Origin: Megascapheus bottae
Taxonomy: Eukaryota; Chordata; Mammalia; Rodentia; Geomyidae
DNA: 64,000 nucleotides
Direction: 5' to 3'
NCBI GenBank assembly: GCA_024803745.1
Contig: JANJXV010000004.1
Span: 54,378,358 to 54,442,357 of the forward strand
Part shown: positions 20,081 through 30,627 of the stretch, piece by piece
Numbering within the stretch: the stretch's first letter is position 1
How the letters are laid out: every line of letters begins with the position of its first letter
Position numbers and translations under genes: made by a program
The notes under the pieces: model-generated
What the model saw: the letters and a program-made list of their open reading frames with translations, nothing else
The model's database searches: none
What the model was told of the DNA's origin: nothing

Positions 20081-20287
20081 TTTCTTTTTGGCTGGTCCTA
20101 GAGCTTGAACTTTGGGCCTGGGTGCTGTTCCTCAGTTTCTTTTGTTCAAAGCGAGTGCTCTATCACTTTGAGCCACAGCACTACTTGTAGCTTTTTCTGA
20201 GTGGTTAATTGGAGATAAGTTTCTCATGGACTTTCCTCTCTGGGCTGGCTTTGCACAGCGATTCTCAGATTCTAGCCACCAGCACCC
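20081..20287 (-). mobile_element. B1-dID-type SINE
   Basis: Antisense, lacking the last part of the B1 head. Flanked by AAAGGTTTT (20071-20079 and about 20289-20297). Confidence 0.85.
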
Positions 20288-20297
20288 AAAAAGGTTT

Positions 20298-21750
20298 TTT
20301 TTTTATTAACAATTTATTAACATTGATTTTTACATCATATTTTAAATGATGTATTTAACAAACAAGTATTCAAGAAGGGAATCTCTATATACAATCATTG
20401 GCACTTAGATTTAGAACATAATTAAAATTAGGCTGAGGGTTTGTATGTCATATATACATATTAATCTGTATAATAAAATATTATGTCTATAGAGTATAAA
20501 TTTTTATGTCTATATTAGTGTTTCTATTTCCAGTACCATGTCCATAGCATTGGGTACACAAATATTGAGTCCTTGCTCTTGTACTGTTTAGATCTAATAG
20601 CCACATATTAAGGATACCATGCACCTTTTATTCCTTTGTTCTTGACTTGTCTCACTCAACATGATTCGCTCTAGGTTCATCCACTTCCCTGCAAATGCCA
20701 TTATTTTATCTTGTCTGTTGGCTATGTAGAATTCCATTGTATATACCACGTTTTCTGTATCCATTCATCTGCAGTAGGGCATCTGGATTGTTTCCATCAC
20801 CTGGCTATTGTGAATAGTGCAGAGATGAACATAGCTGAGCAGGTGTCCTTAACATATCTTGGGTTATGATGTTCAGGATAGATGCCCAGGAGTGGTATGG
20901 CAGGATTGTAGGGAAGGTCAATTTTCAGTTCTTTAAGAAACCTCCACACTGCTTTCCAGAGTGGCTGAACTAGATTACATCCCACCAGTGGTGCAGTAGG
21001 GTTCCTTTTTCTCCACAACTCTGCCAGCATCTGTCATTGTCTGAGTTCAAAATCTTGGCCATTCTTGTTGGGGTAAGGTGGTATCTTAGGGTTGTTTTTA
21101 TTTGCATTTCCTTTATGACCATGGATGATGAGCATTTTCTCATATGCTTTTCTGCCATTTTAACCTGTCCTTTTGATAAGTCTCTCTTTAGTTCCCTTGC
21201 CCATTTAATGAATGGTTTGTTGGATTTGGTGGGGGGATTAGTTTCTTGAGTTCCCTGTAGATACTGGATATTAAGCATTTTTCAGATGTATTATTGGTAA
21301 ATATCTTTTCCCAGTTGGTTGGCTGATGCTCTACTTTTGTGGCTATGCTTTTATCTGTGCAGAAACTTTTTATTTTTAGGTAGTCCCATTTATCGAGTCT
21401 CTCTCCAATCTGTTGTGACCCTGGGATTCTGTTCAGGAAGTTTTTGCCTGTGCCTATGAGTTCCAGTGTCTCTCCTACTCTATCATGTAGCAGTTTCAAG
21501 GTTTCTGGTCTGACATTGAGGTCTTTGATCCATTTTTAGGTAATGCTTGTGCATGGCAAAAGGCTAGAGTCAATTTTTAGTTTTCTGCATGTGGCTGCCC
21601 AGTTTTGCCAGCACCAATAATTGAATAGTCTGTGTTTATTCCACTATATCTTTGGCTCCTTTGTCAAATACAAGTTGACTATACTTATGTGGTTTTATTT
21701 CTGGATCTTCTATTCTGTTCCATTGATCTTCTGGTCTATTTATGTGGCCA
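20298..21750 (-). mobile_element. 5'-truncated L1 with ORF2 C-terminal remnant (3' UTR type A)
   Basis: Antisense L1. It has a poly-T end, then a 3' UTR (20307-20620), then the C-terminal part of ORF2 in several minus-strand frames (about 20797-21500). That part includes the typical LPYNPAIPLLGIYP and LWKAVWRFLKELK segments and, further upstream, a GKNFLNR/KWDYLKIKSFC block. Stops and frameshifts divide it, so it is dead. AAAGGTTTTC recurs at 21751-21760 as the right target duplication. Confidence 0.92.
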
Positions 21751-21881
21751 AAAGGTTTTCTTATTTTCGTTGCTTTACCACTTTTAAATGAATCATACCA
21801 AGTATTCTAGGATTGATTTTTTTTTACATGAAAATAAAACTTGGATATATTTCTGTGTGCACATAGAGATTTGCCACCTTT

Positions 21882-22137
21882 ATTATTATTATTATTATAA
21901 TATATATATATTTTGGTGGGTAATGTGGTTTGAACTTGGGGCCTGGGTACTGTTCCTGAGCTCCTCAGCTCAAGGCTACCTCACTACCCCGAGCCAAGCC
22001 CCACTTCCTGTTTTCTAGAGGTTAATTGGAGATAAGAGTCTCAGGTCCTTTTGTGCCATGATTCTCTTTGAATCTTGATTCTCAGATCTCAGCTTTCCGA
22101 GTAGCTAGGGTTATGAACACGAGCCACTGTGCCCGGC
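21882..22137 (-). mobile_element. B1-dID-type SINE
   Basis: Antisense full-length copy with an (ATT)n/(TA)n tail at about 21882-21912. Confidence 0.9.
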
Positions 22138-22771
22138 TGCCACATTATTTTTTAATTGTTCAATGATGTTGACAGTAAAGATGTGCCATATGTTATCACT
22201 TCTGAGATTTTAGGTTGCTTCTAGTATTAATTATTACTGATGCTTTTCCAGGGAGCATCTTTGCTTATATGGTGGGTATTTCTTCATGGTAAGTTAGAAC
22301 TTTTGGTGTAAGGACTTTTGAATAGTTCTAGTAACAACGACGAAGTCACCTTCTATATTAAGCCCTTCTATCTCCAGTGGACAAGAGAGTTTCGTTCCTC
22401 AGACCATTCTCTGCTTTCTTTTCCTTCCTGGTCTCTGCAGACAACGTAGGGTACCCTACTGTGGACATGAGCAAGCTCCTAAAACAGTGACTGTGTTATC
22501 CCTCCCTCCCCCCCCCCCCATGTCCCCTCCCTTCTTCTCCTTCCCCGCCTTGCTTCTTAACTGGCTTTGAGATCTTTTTAAGGCACTTGAAACTTTTTCT
22601 GACAAAGTTTATTCATGTATAGTGTGGAGTTATAAATCTAGGCTTGCTCTGTGAACTTACTGTAACATTGCATCAAATCAAGCGGCTGAGCTCTTGAGGA
22701 TAGTGGTTTGAAGAAAGCCTAGGCTTTCTCCGACTTCACTTAACTGTCCGAAAAGGCAGACTGGAAGTAAG
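22138..22771. other. Intron sequence with a C run
   Basis: C13 at 22507-22519. Otherwise nothing recognised. Confidence 0.5.
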
Positions 22772-22865
22772 TGTGATTTTAGTGGTAGAGTACTAGCTGA
22801 GCAAACTAGCCAAGCAAGCTTGAAGCCCTGCTTCAAATTCCAGTACCACCTATGTAAAAATAAAA
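22772..22865 (+). mobile_element. Old ID-like tRNA SINE
   Basis: tagtggtagagtactagctgag ... caaattccagtaccacc is a diverged ID monomer with an A-rich end. Confidence 0.6.
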
Positions 22866-23149
22866 GTATCTAGACATACCTAAATAAACAAAAATCAAAC
22901 AACAGGAAAACAAGACCAGAATAACATTACATATTAGGAAATGATACAAAATATTGGAGATAAAGGGCTTTTTAAGCAAGACAGAAAACTCAGAAAATAG
23001 GAAAAGTATATTTCTAAATTTGACTTCATAAAAATTGAACTTTTTATTGTGGAAAATACTACTTAAAATAATTGTACAGCAATAGATAAAAAATTACAAA
23101 CTTATAAAGTAGCAATAATTACTAGAGGCAGGCCAACATAATTACTTTT
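22866..23149. other. Intron sequence, no recognised element
   Basis: A-rich; nothing assigned. Confidence 0.45.
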
Positions 23150-23700
23150 TATCAGTTGTTATATTCTGAACATTTTCTAGAAGTGACTGCCTTTTGTTCA
23201 TGAAACTAGCCTTGTGCTTTCAATTTCAAGCTATAACATGCTGTCCATGTAATGGCATGTATCAATACTTCCTTATGGCTGAATAATGCTTCATTATGTA
23301 GTTCTACAACATTTTGTTTTTCCATTTGCTTGATGGAAATTTGAGTTATCTCCATTTGCCAGCGATTATGGATAATGCTTTTATAAACATTTGTGTGCAA
23401 ATTACTGTGTGAACATCTGTGCAACTTTTCTTTTTTGAAATGATGATTTAATTATGTTTATATTCATAAAATGGATATGTTGACAGTCATTGCTGTCATT
23501 ATCTTATGGTTTCTGGTAAAAGTGTGTTGGTGCATGTGTTTGTAGTGTTTTTTTCAAAAGTATTTGTAATCACTTACATGTTTGTTCTCGTGGCTCATTT
23601 TCTACCTGTATCTTTATATATCATTAGATTTGTAATGTTACCTAATGACTTTTCTCAAGAGTACTTCCTGATAGCAGTAGTTTCTAATGTCTTGTGTATT
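23150..23700 (-). mobile_element. Ancient L1 remnant
   Basis: Antisense, very diverged. ttatggctgaataatgcttcattatg, tgatggaaatttgag and ggataatgcttttataaacat match the general pattern of old mammalian L1 3' regions. Confidence 0.6.
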
Positions 23701-23714
23701 TGAAAATGTTTGCC

Positions 23715-23726
23715 TTTTTTTTTTTT
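23715..23726 (-). other. Poly-A tail of the processed retrovirus
   Basis: Twelve T on the + strand directly next to the end of R. The AATAAA signal on the minus strand is the complement of 23744-23749. Confidence 0.85.
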
Positions 23727-24287
23727 CCATATAAAAAGGTGAATTTATTGGGGAAGTAGATGGTGAACTGACCAGCCAGGGGAAATAGATGATGAACTGA
23801 CTGGCCAGGGACACAGTGCAGACTCGGGAGCTTACACTGTGACCCCGAGCAGCGCTCACGCTGGGTTTTTAAGGGCAAAACCCATGCGGTCGAACCTGAC
23901 CACACAGGTGGCCAGTGGGATAGTTACATACACAGAGGGACCATTACCAGCTCCAGCCACACGCAGGTAGCCAGTAGGGTTACAGCCCAGTGCTTGAATT
24001 TACCTATCACCTTAGTTGGAGTTGGTGGGCTAAGGTGAAGCAGGCCCACCCCCACCCAAGTGGATATCCCTCCTCATGGGGGGTGGGGAGAAGGTCAAGG
24101 TTGCCCCTCCCTCGAAGGGCAAAGGTGGCTGGGCTGTACCAGATATCCATCCTCATGGGGGATGTGGGGAGGTCAAGGTGGCTGGACTGTACCATTGTCG
24201 ACCTTCCACAATGGGGCGGGGGAACTCTTAGGCATTCTGGAAGGCCCCAGTCCCTGCTCCCCTTAACACTCCCTGCTCCCCTTAACA
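23727..24287 (-). promoter_or_regulatory. 3' LTR portion (U3-R) of the retrovirus
   Basis: U3 begins TGTTAAGG at 24287, directly after the polypurine tract. A TTAAAA box sits about 30 bases before the inferred cap site near 23840. U3 carries two diverged copies of a roughly 70-bp block (about 24058-24135 and 24136-24200) sharing cctcatgggg, aggtcaaggt and gtggctgg(g/a)ctgtacc, like an enhancer duplication. Its first 19 bp are also repeated. A 29-bp duplication (gatgatgaactgac...ccaggg) lies in R. Overlapping 60-115-residue frames on both strands are not genes. Confidence 0.8.
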
Positions 24288-24304
24288 CTCCCCGCTTTTC
24301 TTTT
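24288..24304 (-). other. Polypurine tract
   Basis: The minus strand reads AAAAGAAAAGCGGGGAG immediately before the LTR start, the plus-strand primer site of reverse transcription. Confidence 0.85.
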
Positions 24305-24419
24305 AGCCTAGTCAAATCCTTGACTAGTTTACCTTAGTACAAACGGGGTTATACCGGGTGTGAAGGATCATCAGTTTTATAATTCTGATCCTTTTTTTAC
24401 TGAAGACATCATTTCAATA

Positions 24420-24740
24420 ATTACACATGGGCCAATCAACAGGAACATTCTCCTCCCAGGGCGACACTCAAACCTCTAGGAACAATATGTCTAGTCCTCT
24501 TCTGTTCTGGAGGACAACTTCAGCTAGGGACCTCAGTGAGTTCTCTGGGAGTCTGAAAGTCCAGGATCCTCACATGCTGTCTCCACCTAGGAGTGATGAA
24601 CCCAGTAGCTCGTTCCTGCTACTTTCACAGTGGTTGGAGTGCTGGGAATCACAGCATAGGTTCACTTGAGTGCCAGGGTACTGGAAATCAGACAGTGAAC
24701 ATGTCCTCAAATCAACTTGTAAGGCCTGTAAGGAGTGGAT
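24420..24740 (-). pseudogene. Retroviral env transmembrane-subunit remnant
   Basis: The minus strand contains the conserved core LQNRRGLD of the transmembrane subunit at about 24489-24512. Downstream the frame breaks at a stop a few codons later. The membrane-proximal and cytoplasmic parts are not recognisable as an open frame, and the region upstream is only partly open (24707-24940 is a separate short frame). Clearly non-functional. Identification rests on this short motif and its position before the polypurine tract. Confidence 0.65.
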
Positions 24741-24999
24741 TGAATCATGGTTAACAATGCCAGCTGAGATAACACATGACGTGGAGGGCCAACAATTGTT
24801 ATCAGACTCAGGCAGACAGCATTCTTTGGTTTAGAGGGGCATATAGCGTGCCCTCCCATTTCTGCACCCAAGAAAAAGGTCTCACAACTAGGAAGCATGC
24901 TTAACAATCCCTCAGGTGGGCACAAAGAATAGTTCCACATTAGTGTACCAATCCTGACCCAGCTTACATCATGGCTAACTCAATTATATACCTACCAAT

Positions 25000-26260
25000 T
25001 CTACTTGTAATCTCCATTCTTAAGATAATGCTCATACCATCTACTACATACAGGAACACTCCAGGATTTGTCTTTTGCCCTTATCCATAAACTATTCTTT
25101 TGTTTCCTCAATTCCTTTCCAAAGGTTTTCTTTACTAAACTTTTTCTCTCTTGTTTACCTGACTATAGCCCTCATTCACATTTAGCACCTCTCACGTCTA
25201 GGCTGTTCAGCACTGGATGGAAAATTCCCTTCACCCATCCAGAGTCACCATAATGGCTGCAAAAATCTAGGGGACTTTAAACTTAGCACAGATAGAATAT
25301 CCCATGACCAAGGGGTTAATTCCAGTCCTCTAAGGAAGCAGCTGCGGGGTGGTGGTGGAATCAGGCAGGACAGCAGCTCCAATGGAATGTCACACCTCCT
25401 GCTGGGTCACCTGCAAATTCAACCTAAGGCGATTTTTCCCAATGCTTTCCTGGTTGCTTTACCTGAGCACACTCAGGTTTTTTTCAGGCTAGCACCCCAT
25501 TAGTTTTTCCAAAGGAATACCAGGGTGACAACTTTTAGTAACTAGATTTCCTTTAAATGAGGCTAGGATTTTCTAGGCAGGCATAGAAGACTTGAACCTG
25601 TAGCCATTCCCCACAAGTTCAGTCTCCACTCTTGCACATCTGTCACTACTCTTTCCCATGTCTTTAATTTTATCCTGTCTCACTTTCCAAAAATGACTCT
25701 GGTTCCTTCATCTAAAGGGGACTGATGGGCGGAGATTCAGCTTCTGTAACTTCTTCAAGCTGACTCAGGGGCCAAACTGGAGAACATATAAAACATTTAA
25801 CAACTGCACAAACCTTCTTTAGCTACAATAGTGTAGCTTACTTAGCACCCATTTGCAAAGGCATTTTCTTGATTGTCTGGGGAAGTTAATCCCTGTGACC
25901 CCAACAATGCCTCAGTTACCTATGTAGGCCTATATACAGATCAATGGAGACACAAGCCTCAGATCCACAAACTTTCCTGATTTTGTGGTTGGTGTCAAAT
26001 CAAACTTTGCTCAGTTAGGACTTTAAAATACCCACTATTACAGATGATTAACAAGTTCCTGCCCAGTTACGAAAGGCACGAGCATGAGTAAGGCATGCTT
26101 ACAAACTACTCTATGACCTCCCAGCTCTGATTAATTTTGAATGGCCAAGCACAAGTGACTCTAGGATCTGACACCATCTCTGCCATCCAAGCAGTGGCTT
26201 ACTGCATCTGGATGCTTCATTGTTTTCATCCCAGTAGTGTCTCTCCATACAGGGATAAAC
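25000..26260 (-). other. Internal retroviral region without recognised gag or pol
   Basis: No protease, reverse transcriptase (YxDD) or integrase motifs were found in the minus frames by eye, and no long frame exists. It may be leader plus degraded env, or an internally deleted element. Confidence 0.4.
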
Positions 26261-26271
26261 ATCCCATTGGC

Positions 26272-26445
26272 TTGTTGGTTGCTGGACTTGAACTCAGGGT
26301 CTGGGCGCCGTCTCTCAGCTCTCCAGCTCAAGGCTAGCATTCTGCCACTTCAAGCTCTAAAGCATCTCTGCCCCAGCATTCTGCTGGCAGATTAGACACC
26401 ACAGTCGCACAGGGACTTTGCTTTGCCCGGGCTGGCTCAAAACCG
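26272..26445 (-). mobile_element. Diverged B1-dID-type SINE inside the retrovirus
   Basis: Right-monomer blocks (ggacttgaactcagggtctgggcgccgtctctcagctctccagctcaaggct) and a B1-half remnant (gcccgggctggctcaaaaccgcgg) are recognisable. Confidence 0.65.
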
Positions 26446-26627
26446 CGGCTTTCAGATCAATGAGTCCTCTGGAGGCCTTTATTTTTCACCAGGGCGATTC
26501 CCCCCAGAAAGATGGTTAAGAATTCCTGGAGGATAATCAGAGACTGTCTTGGGTCTGACGCCATCGATGGGATTCCACATTCACCAGTGGGACTCGAACC
26601 CATGCGTCACCCTGTGGTTAAGGACTC

Positions 26628-26645
26628 TTCCCGGCCCATGCACCA
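26628..26645 (-). other. Primer binding site resembling tRNA-Gly
   Basis: The minus strand reads TGGTGCATGGGCCGGGAA, differing at one base from the complement of the tRNA-Gly 3' end as I know it (TGGTGCATTGGCCGGGAA). It starts four bases after the LTR end CA at 26650. Confidence 0.8.
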
Positions 26646-26649
26646 AAAA

Positions 26650-26818
26650 TGTAATGGGGTCAAGAGGAGGGGATCCCACATCCCTCCAGGTGGGGATTCC
26701 ACGTCCCACCAGAGTCCACCACACAGAGGCAGTCTCATATAAAAAAGTGAATTTATTGGGGAAGTAGATGGTGAACTGACTGGCCAGGAACACAATGCAG
26801 ACTCGGGAGCTGACACTG
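26650..26818 (-). promoter_or_regulatory. 5' R-U5 of the retrovirus
   Basis: Shares gtgaatttattggggaagtagatggtgaactga and cagactcgggagct with 23740-23835, but extends into U5, which the left copy lacks, and stops where U3 would begin. Confidence 0.85.
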
Positions 26819-26828
26819 GGATGTTTGC

Positions 26829-26848
26829 TTTATTTATTTATTTATTTA

Positions 26849-26883
<35 letters not shown>

Positions 26884-27097
26884 GTGGGTCATGGGGCTTG
26901 AACTCTGGGCCTGCATGCTGTCCCTGAGCTCTTCAGCTCAAGGGTACCCTCACAGTCACACTTCCTGTTTTTTAATGATCAATTGGAAATAAGAGTCTCA
27001 CACTGTTCAGTGCCCGGGCTGGCTTTGAACTATGATCCTCAGTTCTCATCCTCCTGAGTAGCTAGGATTATAGACTTGAGCCACACAGTGCCAGGCA
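26829..27097 (-). mobile_element. B1-dID-type SINE with (TTTA)n(CTTA)n tail
   Basis: The tail tetranucleotide tract at 26829-26884 is followed by the full antisense SINE. The processed retrovirus inserted at the very end of this tail. Confidence 0.9.
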
Positions 27098-27116
27098 GTT
27101 AGCTTTATTTTATTTT

Positions 27117-27316
27117 ATTTTGTTTTTGTTGCCAGTTCTAGGGCTTGAACTCGGGGCCTGAGCACTGTCCTTGGGCTTTTTCCTCAAAGCTAGCACTCTG
27201 TCACTTGAGCCACAGCACCACTTCTGGCTTTTTCTATGAATGTGGTACCAAGGAATCGAACCTGGGTCTTTGTGCATGCTAGCCAAGCACTCTACCATTA
27301 GGCCAAACTCCCAGCT
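27117..27316 (-). mobile_element. IDL-Geo SINE with target-site duplication
   Basis: Antisense, near consensus. gttag(c/t)tttattt flanks both sides (about 27099-27111 and 27318-27331). Confidence 0.9.
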
Positions 27317-27552
27317 GGTTAGTTTTATTTTTGAAAGGTCATTTGGATGGTTTTTAAATTATTGCTTCACACTTAACCTTTAAGTATTAGTAAATTTTTA
27401 GTGTTTATGCTGCTCTGAAACAATAAAATTCCATCTAACCTTGTTTTTCCTTCCATTTTAGATAGAAGCCTTCCTTTTGCCTCTTTGCTCCGAAGTTTTT
27501 TATTTCTTCATCTTTGAGTTCAGCAAAGTATTACTGTCTTGGGATTGACTGT

Positions 27553-27563
27553 CTCAGATCAGC

Positions 27564-27618
<55 letters not shown>

Positions 27619-27708
27619 TGGGTCTTGAACTCTGGGCCTGGGCGTTGTCTCTGAGCTCTTCAGCTCAAGGCTACCGCCCTACCCTTGAGCCTCAGATCAG
27701 CGGGGTGT

Positions 27709-27762
<54 letters not shown>

Positions 27763-27899
27763 TGGGTCTTGAACTCTGTGTGTGTGTGTGTGTGTGTGTG
27801 TGATGGGTCTTGAACTCTGGGCCTGGGCGTTGTCTCTGAGCTCTTCAGCTCAAGGCTACCGCCCTACCCTTGAGCCTCAGATCAGCGGGGGGGGGGGGG

Positions 27900-27971
<72 letters not shown>

Positions 27972-28090
27972 TGGGTCTTGAACTCTGTGTGTGTGTGTGT
28001 GTGTGTGTGTGATGGGTCTTGAACTCTGGGCCTGGGCGTTGTCTCTGAGCTCTTCAGCTCAAGGCTACCGCCCTACCCTTGAGCCCCAGC
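27553..28090. repeat. Tandemly amplified (TG)n plus SINE segment
   Basis: The segment ctcagatcagcgg-(TG)n-atgggtcttgaactctgggcctgggcg...acccttgagcc occurs three times, starting at 27553, 27691 and 27876 (periods about 138, 185 and about 205). Two extra short (TG)n-atgggtcttgaactct pieces lie in the second and third copies. Cysteine-valine-rich frames here are repeat translations. Confidence 0.95.
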
Positions 28091-28232
28091 CCCACTTGCT
28101 ATTTCTATTTCTAGTGATTAATTGGAGATCTGAGTCTCATGTTCTCTGGAGCCTGAGCTGGCTTTAAACCAGTGATTCTCAGATCTCACCTTCCTGAGTA
28201 GCTAGGATTACAGGTGTGAGCCACCGTCCTTG
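28010..28232 (-). mobile_element. B1-dID-type SINE (complete copy at the end of the array)
   Basis: The right monomer of this SINE is what the upstream array amplified. The target duplication TCAGATCAG at 28236-28244 also starts each array unit. Confidence 0.9.
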
Positions 28233-28277
28233 GCTTCAGATCAGTTTTTTCTACACTTTCATTTCTTATTTTCTTCT

Positions 28278-28351
28278 TTTGTCAGTACTGAGATTTGAAC
28301 TCAGAAAGTTTGCCAGTAAGGCCATCTATTACTTGAGTAACGTGGTCAGCC
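28278..28351 (-). mobile_element. Old ID-like tRNA SINE
   Basis: gtcagtactgagatttgaactcag ... ttacttgagtaacg is a diverged monomer. Confidence 0.55.
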
Positions 28352-28367
28352 TTAGAGTTTTCATTTA

Positions 28368-28849
28368 AATAACAGTGATGTTCTATTTTATCCTCTTTAG
28401 ACATTTTCACTGTTTCTGACTTCAGTGAGTTTTGGTGGATTGGGTACTAGTGTATGGACCCTATTTTATGAAGCAGTGCTCTAAATTTAATATTGGTTTT
28501 TCTCATACTACAAAACTGTTTCATAGTTACATTTCATTTTGTGAGTTGTTTTTTTTTTTTTTTTTTTGTCGGTTATGGGGCTTGAACTCTGGAACTAGAC
28601 ACTGTTCCTGAATAACAGTGATGTTCTATTTTATCCTCTTTAGACATTTTCACTGTTTCTGACTTCAGTGAGTTTTGGTGGATTGGGTACTAGTGTATGG
28701 ACCCTATTTTATGAAGCAGTACTCTAAATTTAATATTGGTTTTTCTCATACTACAAAACTGTTTCATAGTTACATTTCATTTTGTGAGTTGTTTTTTTTT
28801 TTTTGTCGGTTATGGGGCTTGAACTCTGGAACTAGACACTGTTCCTGAA
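28368..28849. repeat. Tandem duplication of a 243-bp segment
   Basis: Copy 1 is 28368-28610 and copy 2 is 28611-28849. By eye they differ by one substitution (gcagtgctct against gcagtactct) and by the length of the internal T run. The unit includes the tail and first 50 bp of an antisense B1-dID SINE. Confidence 0.95.
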
Positions 28850-28940
28850 CTCTTCGGCTCAAGGCTTCTGCTCTAACCCTTGAGCCACAGCCCCACTTCT
28901 TGTTTTCTGGTTAATTGGAGATAAGAGTCTCCTGGACTGG
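28793..28940 (-). mobile_element. B1-dID-type SINE lacking its B1 half
   Basis: The right monomer and linker are present; the sequence stops at gagtctcctggactgg. Confidence 0.82.
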
Positions 28941-29330
28941 AAAAAAAAATATCCTTTTTATGATGTAATGTATGCCACATTCTTGATAGGAATCTTAGGT
29001 CTTGTTTTTATATGGCTTTGAGCTATTTCTGTCCTAGCTTACAGTTGATACAAAGCATAAAATAAGGAAATGTTACTTGCTTTTCATATTTTGGGAAGTG
29101 AAGTTTATTTCTTAAAGCCTCACTTTTATTTTCCTTGTACTTTATTAGGTTACAGAACATGTTTAGAGTTAAATGCCATTTGGTTATCCCTGTGTGGGTT
29201 GTCCTCATCAGGAGATACTCAGTATCTGTTAAAACTAAGATAAAGGTCTCAACTGTGGTGGCTAAGTACGCCACTTTATGCATTAACTGAGAGGGTAGCT
29301 GTGACATCATTCTGCAGTTTGCTACTTTTA
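28941..29330. other. Intron sequence, no recognised element
   Basis: Nothing assigned. A minus-strand 167-residue frame spanning 29023-29526 is intron plus SINE. Confidence 0.5.
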
Positions 29331-29520
29331 TTTTTTCTCTGACAGTCCCAGGGCTTGAACTCAGGGCTTGAGCACTGTCCTTGGGCTTTCTCAAGGCTAC
29401 AGCTCTACCATTTGAGCCACAGCACCACTTCCAGGTTTTTCTATGTATATGGTACTGAGGAACTGAACCCAGGTCTTCGTGAATGCTAGGCAAGCTCTCT
29501 ATGGGCCAAACTCCCAGCCC
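29331..29520 (-). mobile_element. IDL-Geo SINE
   Basis: Antisense copy missing a few bases near aagctctctatgggcc. Confidence 0.88.
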
Positions 29521-30235
29521 TCTCATAAGCCTTTCTACTGATGGGAAGACAACCTACATTTTATTAGGAAATTTTGGGCTAAATGTCTTTATGTCAGACA
29601 GCTCCTTCAAGTTTGGGGATATACAGGGCCACCTTAGCCTTGCTGGCTATATATTATAGATCTCTTATTGACTGTTCCCTGGTTCAGGATTTCATTTGAA
29701 TAATTCTCAGAACTTGAGAAGCACCACATTTGGGATTATAATTCATTGAATAAGAATGGAAAGTAAACCCGTCAAGTGATATATGGCATAAAATTTGAGA
29801 GAGTTCTAGTACAAAGCTTCTTGCTATCTTTTCGCTGTGTGTCATCAACAGTGCTACCTGTTCCAGGCTATGGTAAATATCAGTATTCAAGTGTGATAAT
29901 AGTTAAAGAGGACTGTCAATCACAGAAATTAGTAGAGCTTCTGTGTTCAGAGTTTGTGTGGGTGTTTCATCATACTGCTGGTGTGTTTCAGTTTCAGGTT
30001 TAGAACATTAAGCTAATGCATTTTTAGTGTCAACTTCCCTGTCAGTCTGACCTGTAATGGCCTGTTCTAATTGTGCTGTTCAACTTCCTAGACTCACCAG
30101 GCAAACAGAGATACTCCTTTCAAGTAGGGCCATCTTCTAATAATTGAGGGCAAAAGCCAGACCATACACATCTGTTTAAACATAGGATGGATGTGTTTTA
30201 ATTATCTGTTTAATTTATTTCTGTAGATAAATTCT
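29521..30235. other. Intron sequence, no recognised element
   Basis: About 700 bp without repeat or exon signal that I can see. Confidence 0.5.
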
Positions 30236-30316
30236 GGCTATATATCCTAAATTGGCCTGAAACTCTCAATCTTCCTGTTTCAGACTCCTCAATTTGAGAT
30301 TATGGGTGCCTGCTAT
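30236..30316 (-). mobile_element. Old monomeric B1 fragment
   Basis: tggcctgaaactctcaatcttcctgtttcagactcctcaa...gattatgggtgcc follows the antisense B1 order. Confidence 0.6.
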
Positions 30317-30627
30317 GTGTTTGGATGGAATTTTAAGTAGTTTCTTCAGACTTTTTTTTTTCCCCGTGGTGACCTTCAGACTACTTAGTTATGTAGTTTA
30401 GTTTGGTTTTTTACTGCCTTACATGTATATAGGTAAATATCCAGTGTATTTTCTGTTTATTTCAAAAGAGCTTAATATTCTTCTTAACCAGTAGGCAATA
30501 CTTTTATTCTCAAAACAAATATTTTCTCACGTTTCTTACCAGCTGCAATCTGGATACATATTGTAGATGAAAAAGGCTTACTAGTATTAAAGTATGTGAG
30601 TTGCTTTGGAAAGGGAAGTGTGTTTTG

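Larger units (their letters stand above)
23727..26818 (-). mobile_element. Processed endogenous retrovirus (gammaretrovirus-like), defective
   Basis: Minus-strand provirus-derived copy with the layout of a retroviral RNA. R-U5 lies at the right end (26650-26818), followed by a tRNA-Gly-type primer binding site (26628-26645), a short internal region, a polypurine tract (24288-24304), then U3-R (23727-24287). It ends in a 12-base poly-A tail (T run at 23715-23726), 17 bases after AATAAA. The right end starts near the expected cap site rather than at the LTR start, and the left end lacks U5. ATGTTTGC flanks both sides (23706-23713 and 26821-26828). This means the genomic RNA, or a spliced form of it, was reinserted by L1 machinery. 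The internal region is only about 2.3 kb, and the only retroviral coding trace I recognise is part of env. Not functional. Confidence 0.88.

Noticed and set aside
24007..24337. Overlapping frames of 102 and 115 residues on opposite strands
   Set aside because: They lie in the GC-richer U3 of the retroviral LTR; no family resemblance and no splice context.
27567..28012. Cysteine-valine repeat proteins
   Set aside because: Translations of (TG)n joined to SINE sequence.
27553..28849. CRISPR-like direct repeats
   Set aside because: Long units dominated by microsatellite and SINE in a mammalian intron; no spacer-repeat regularity.
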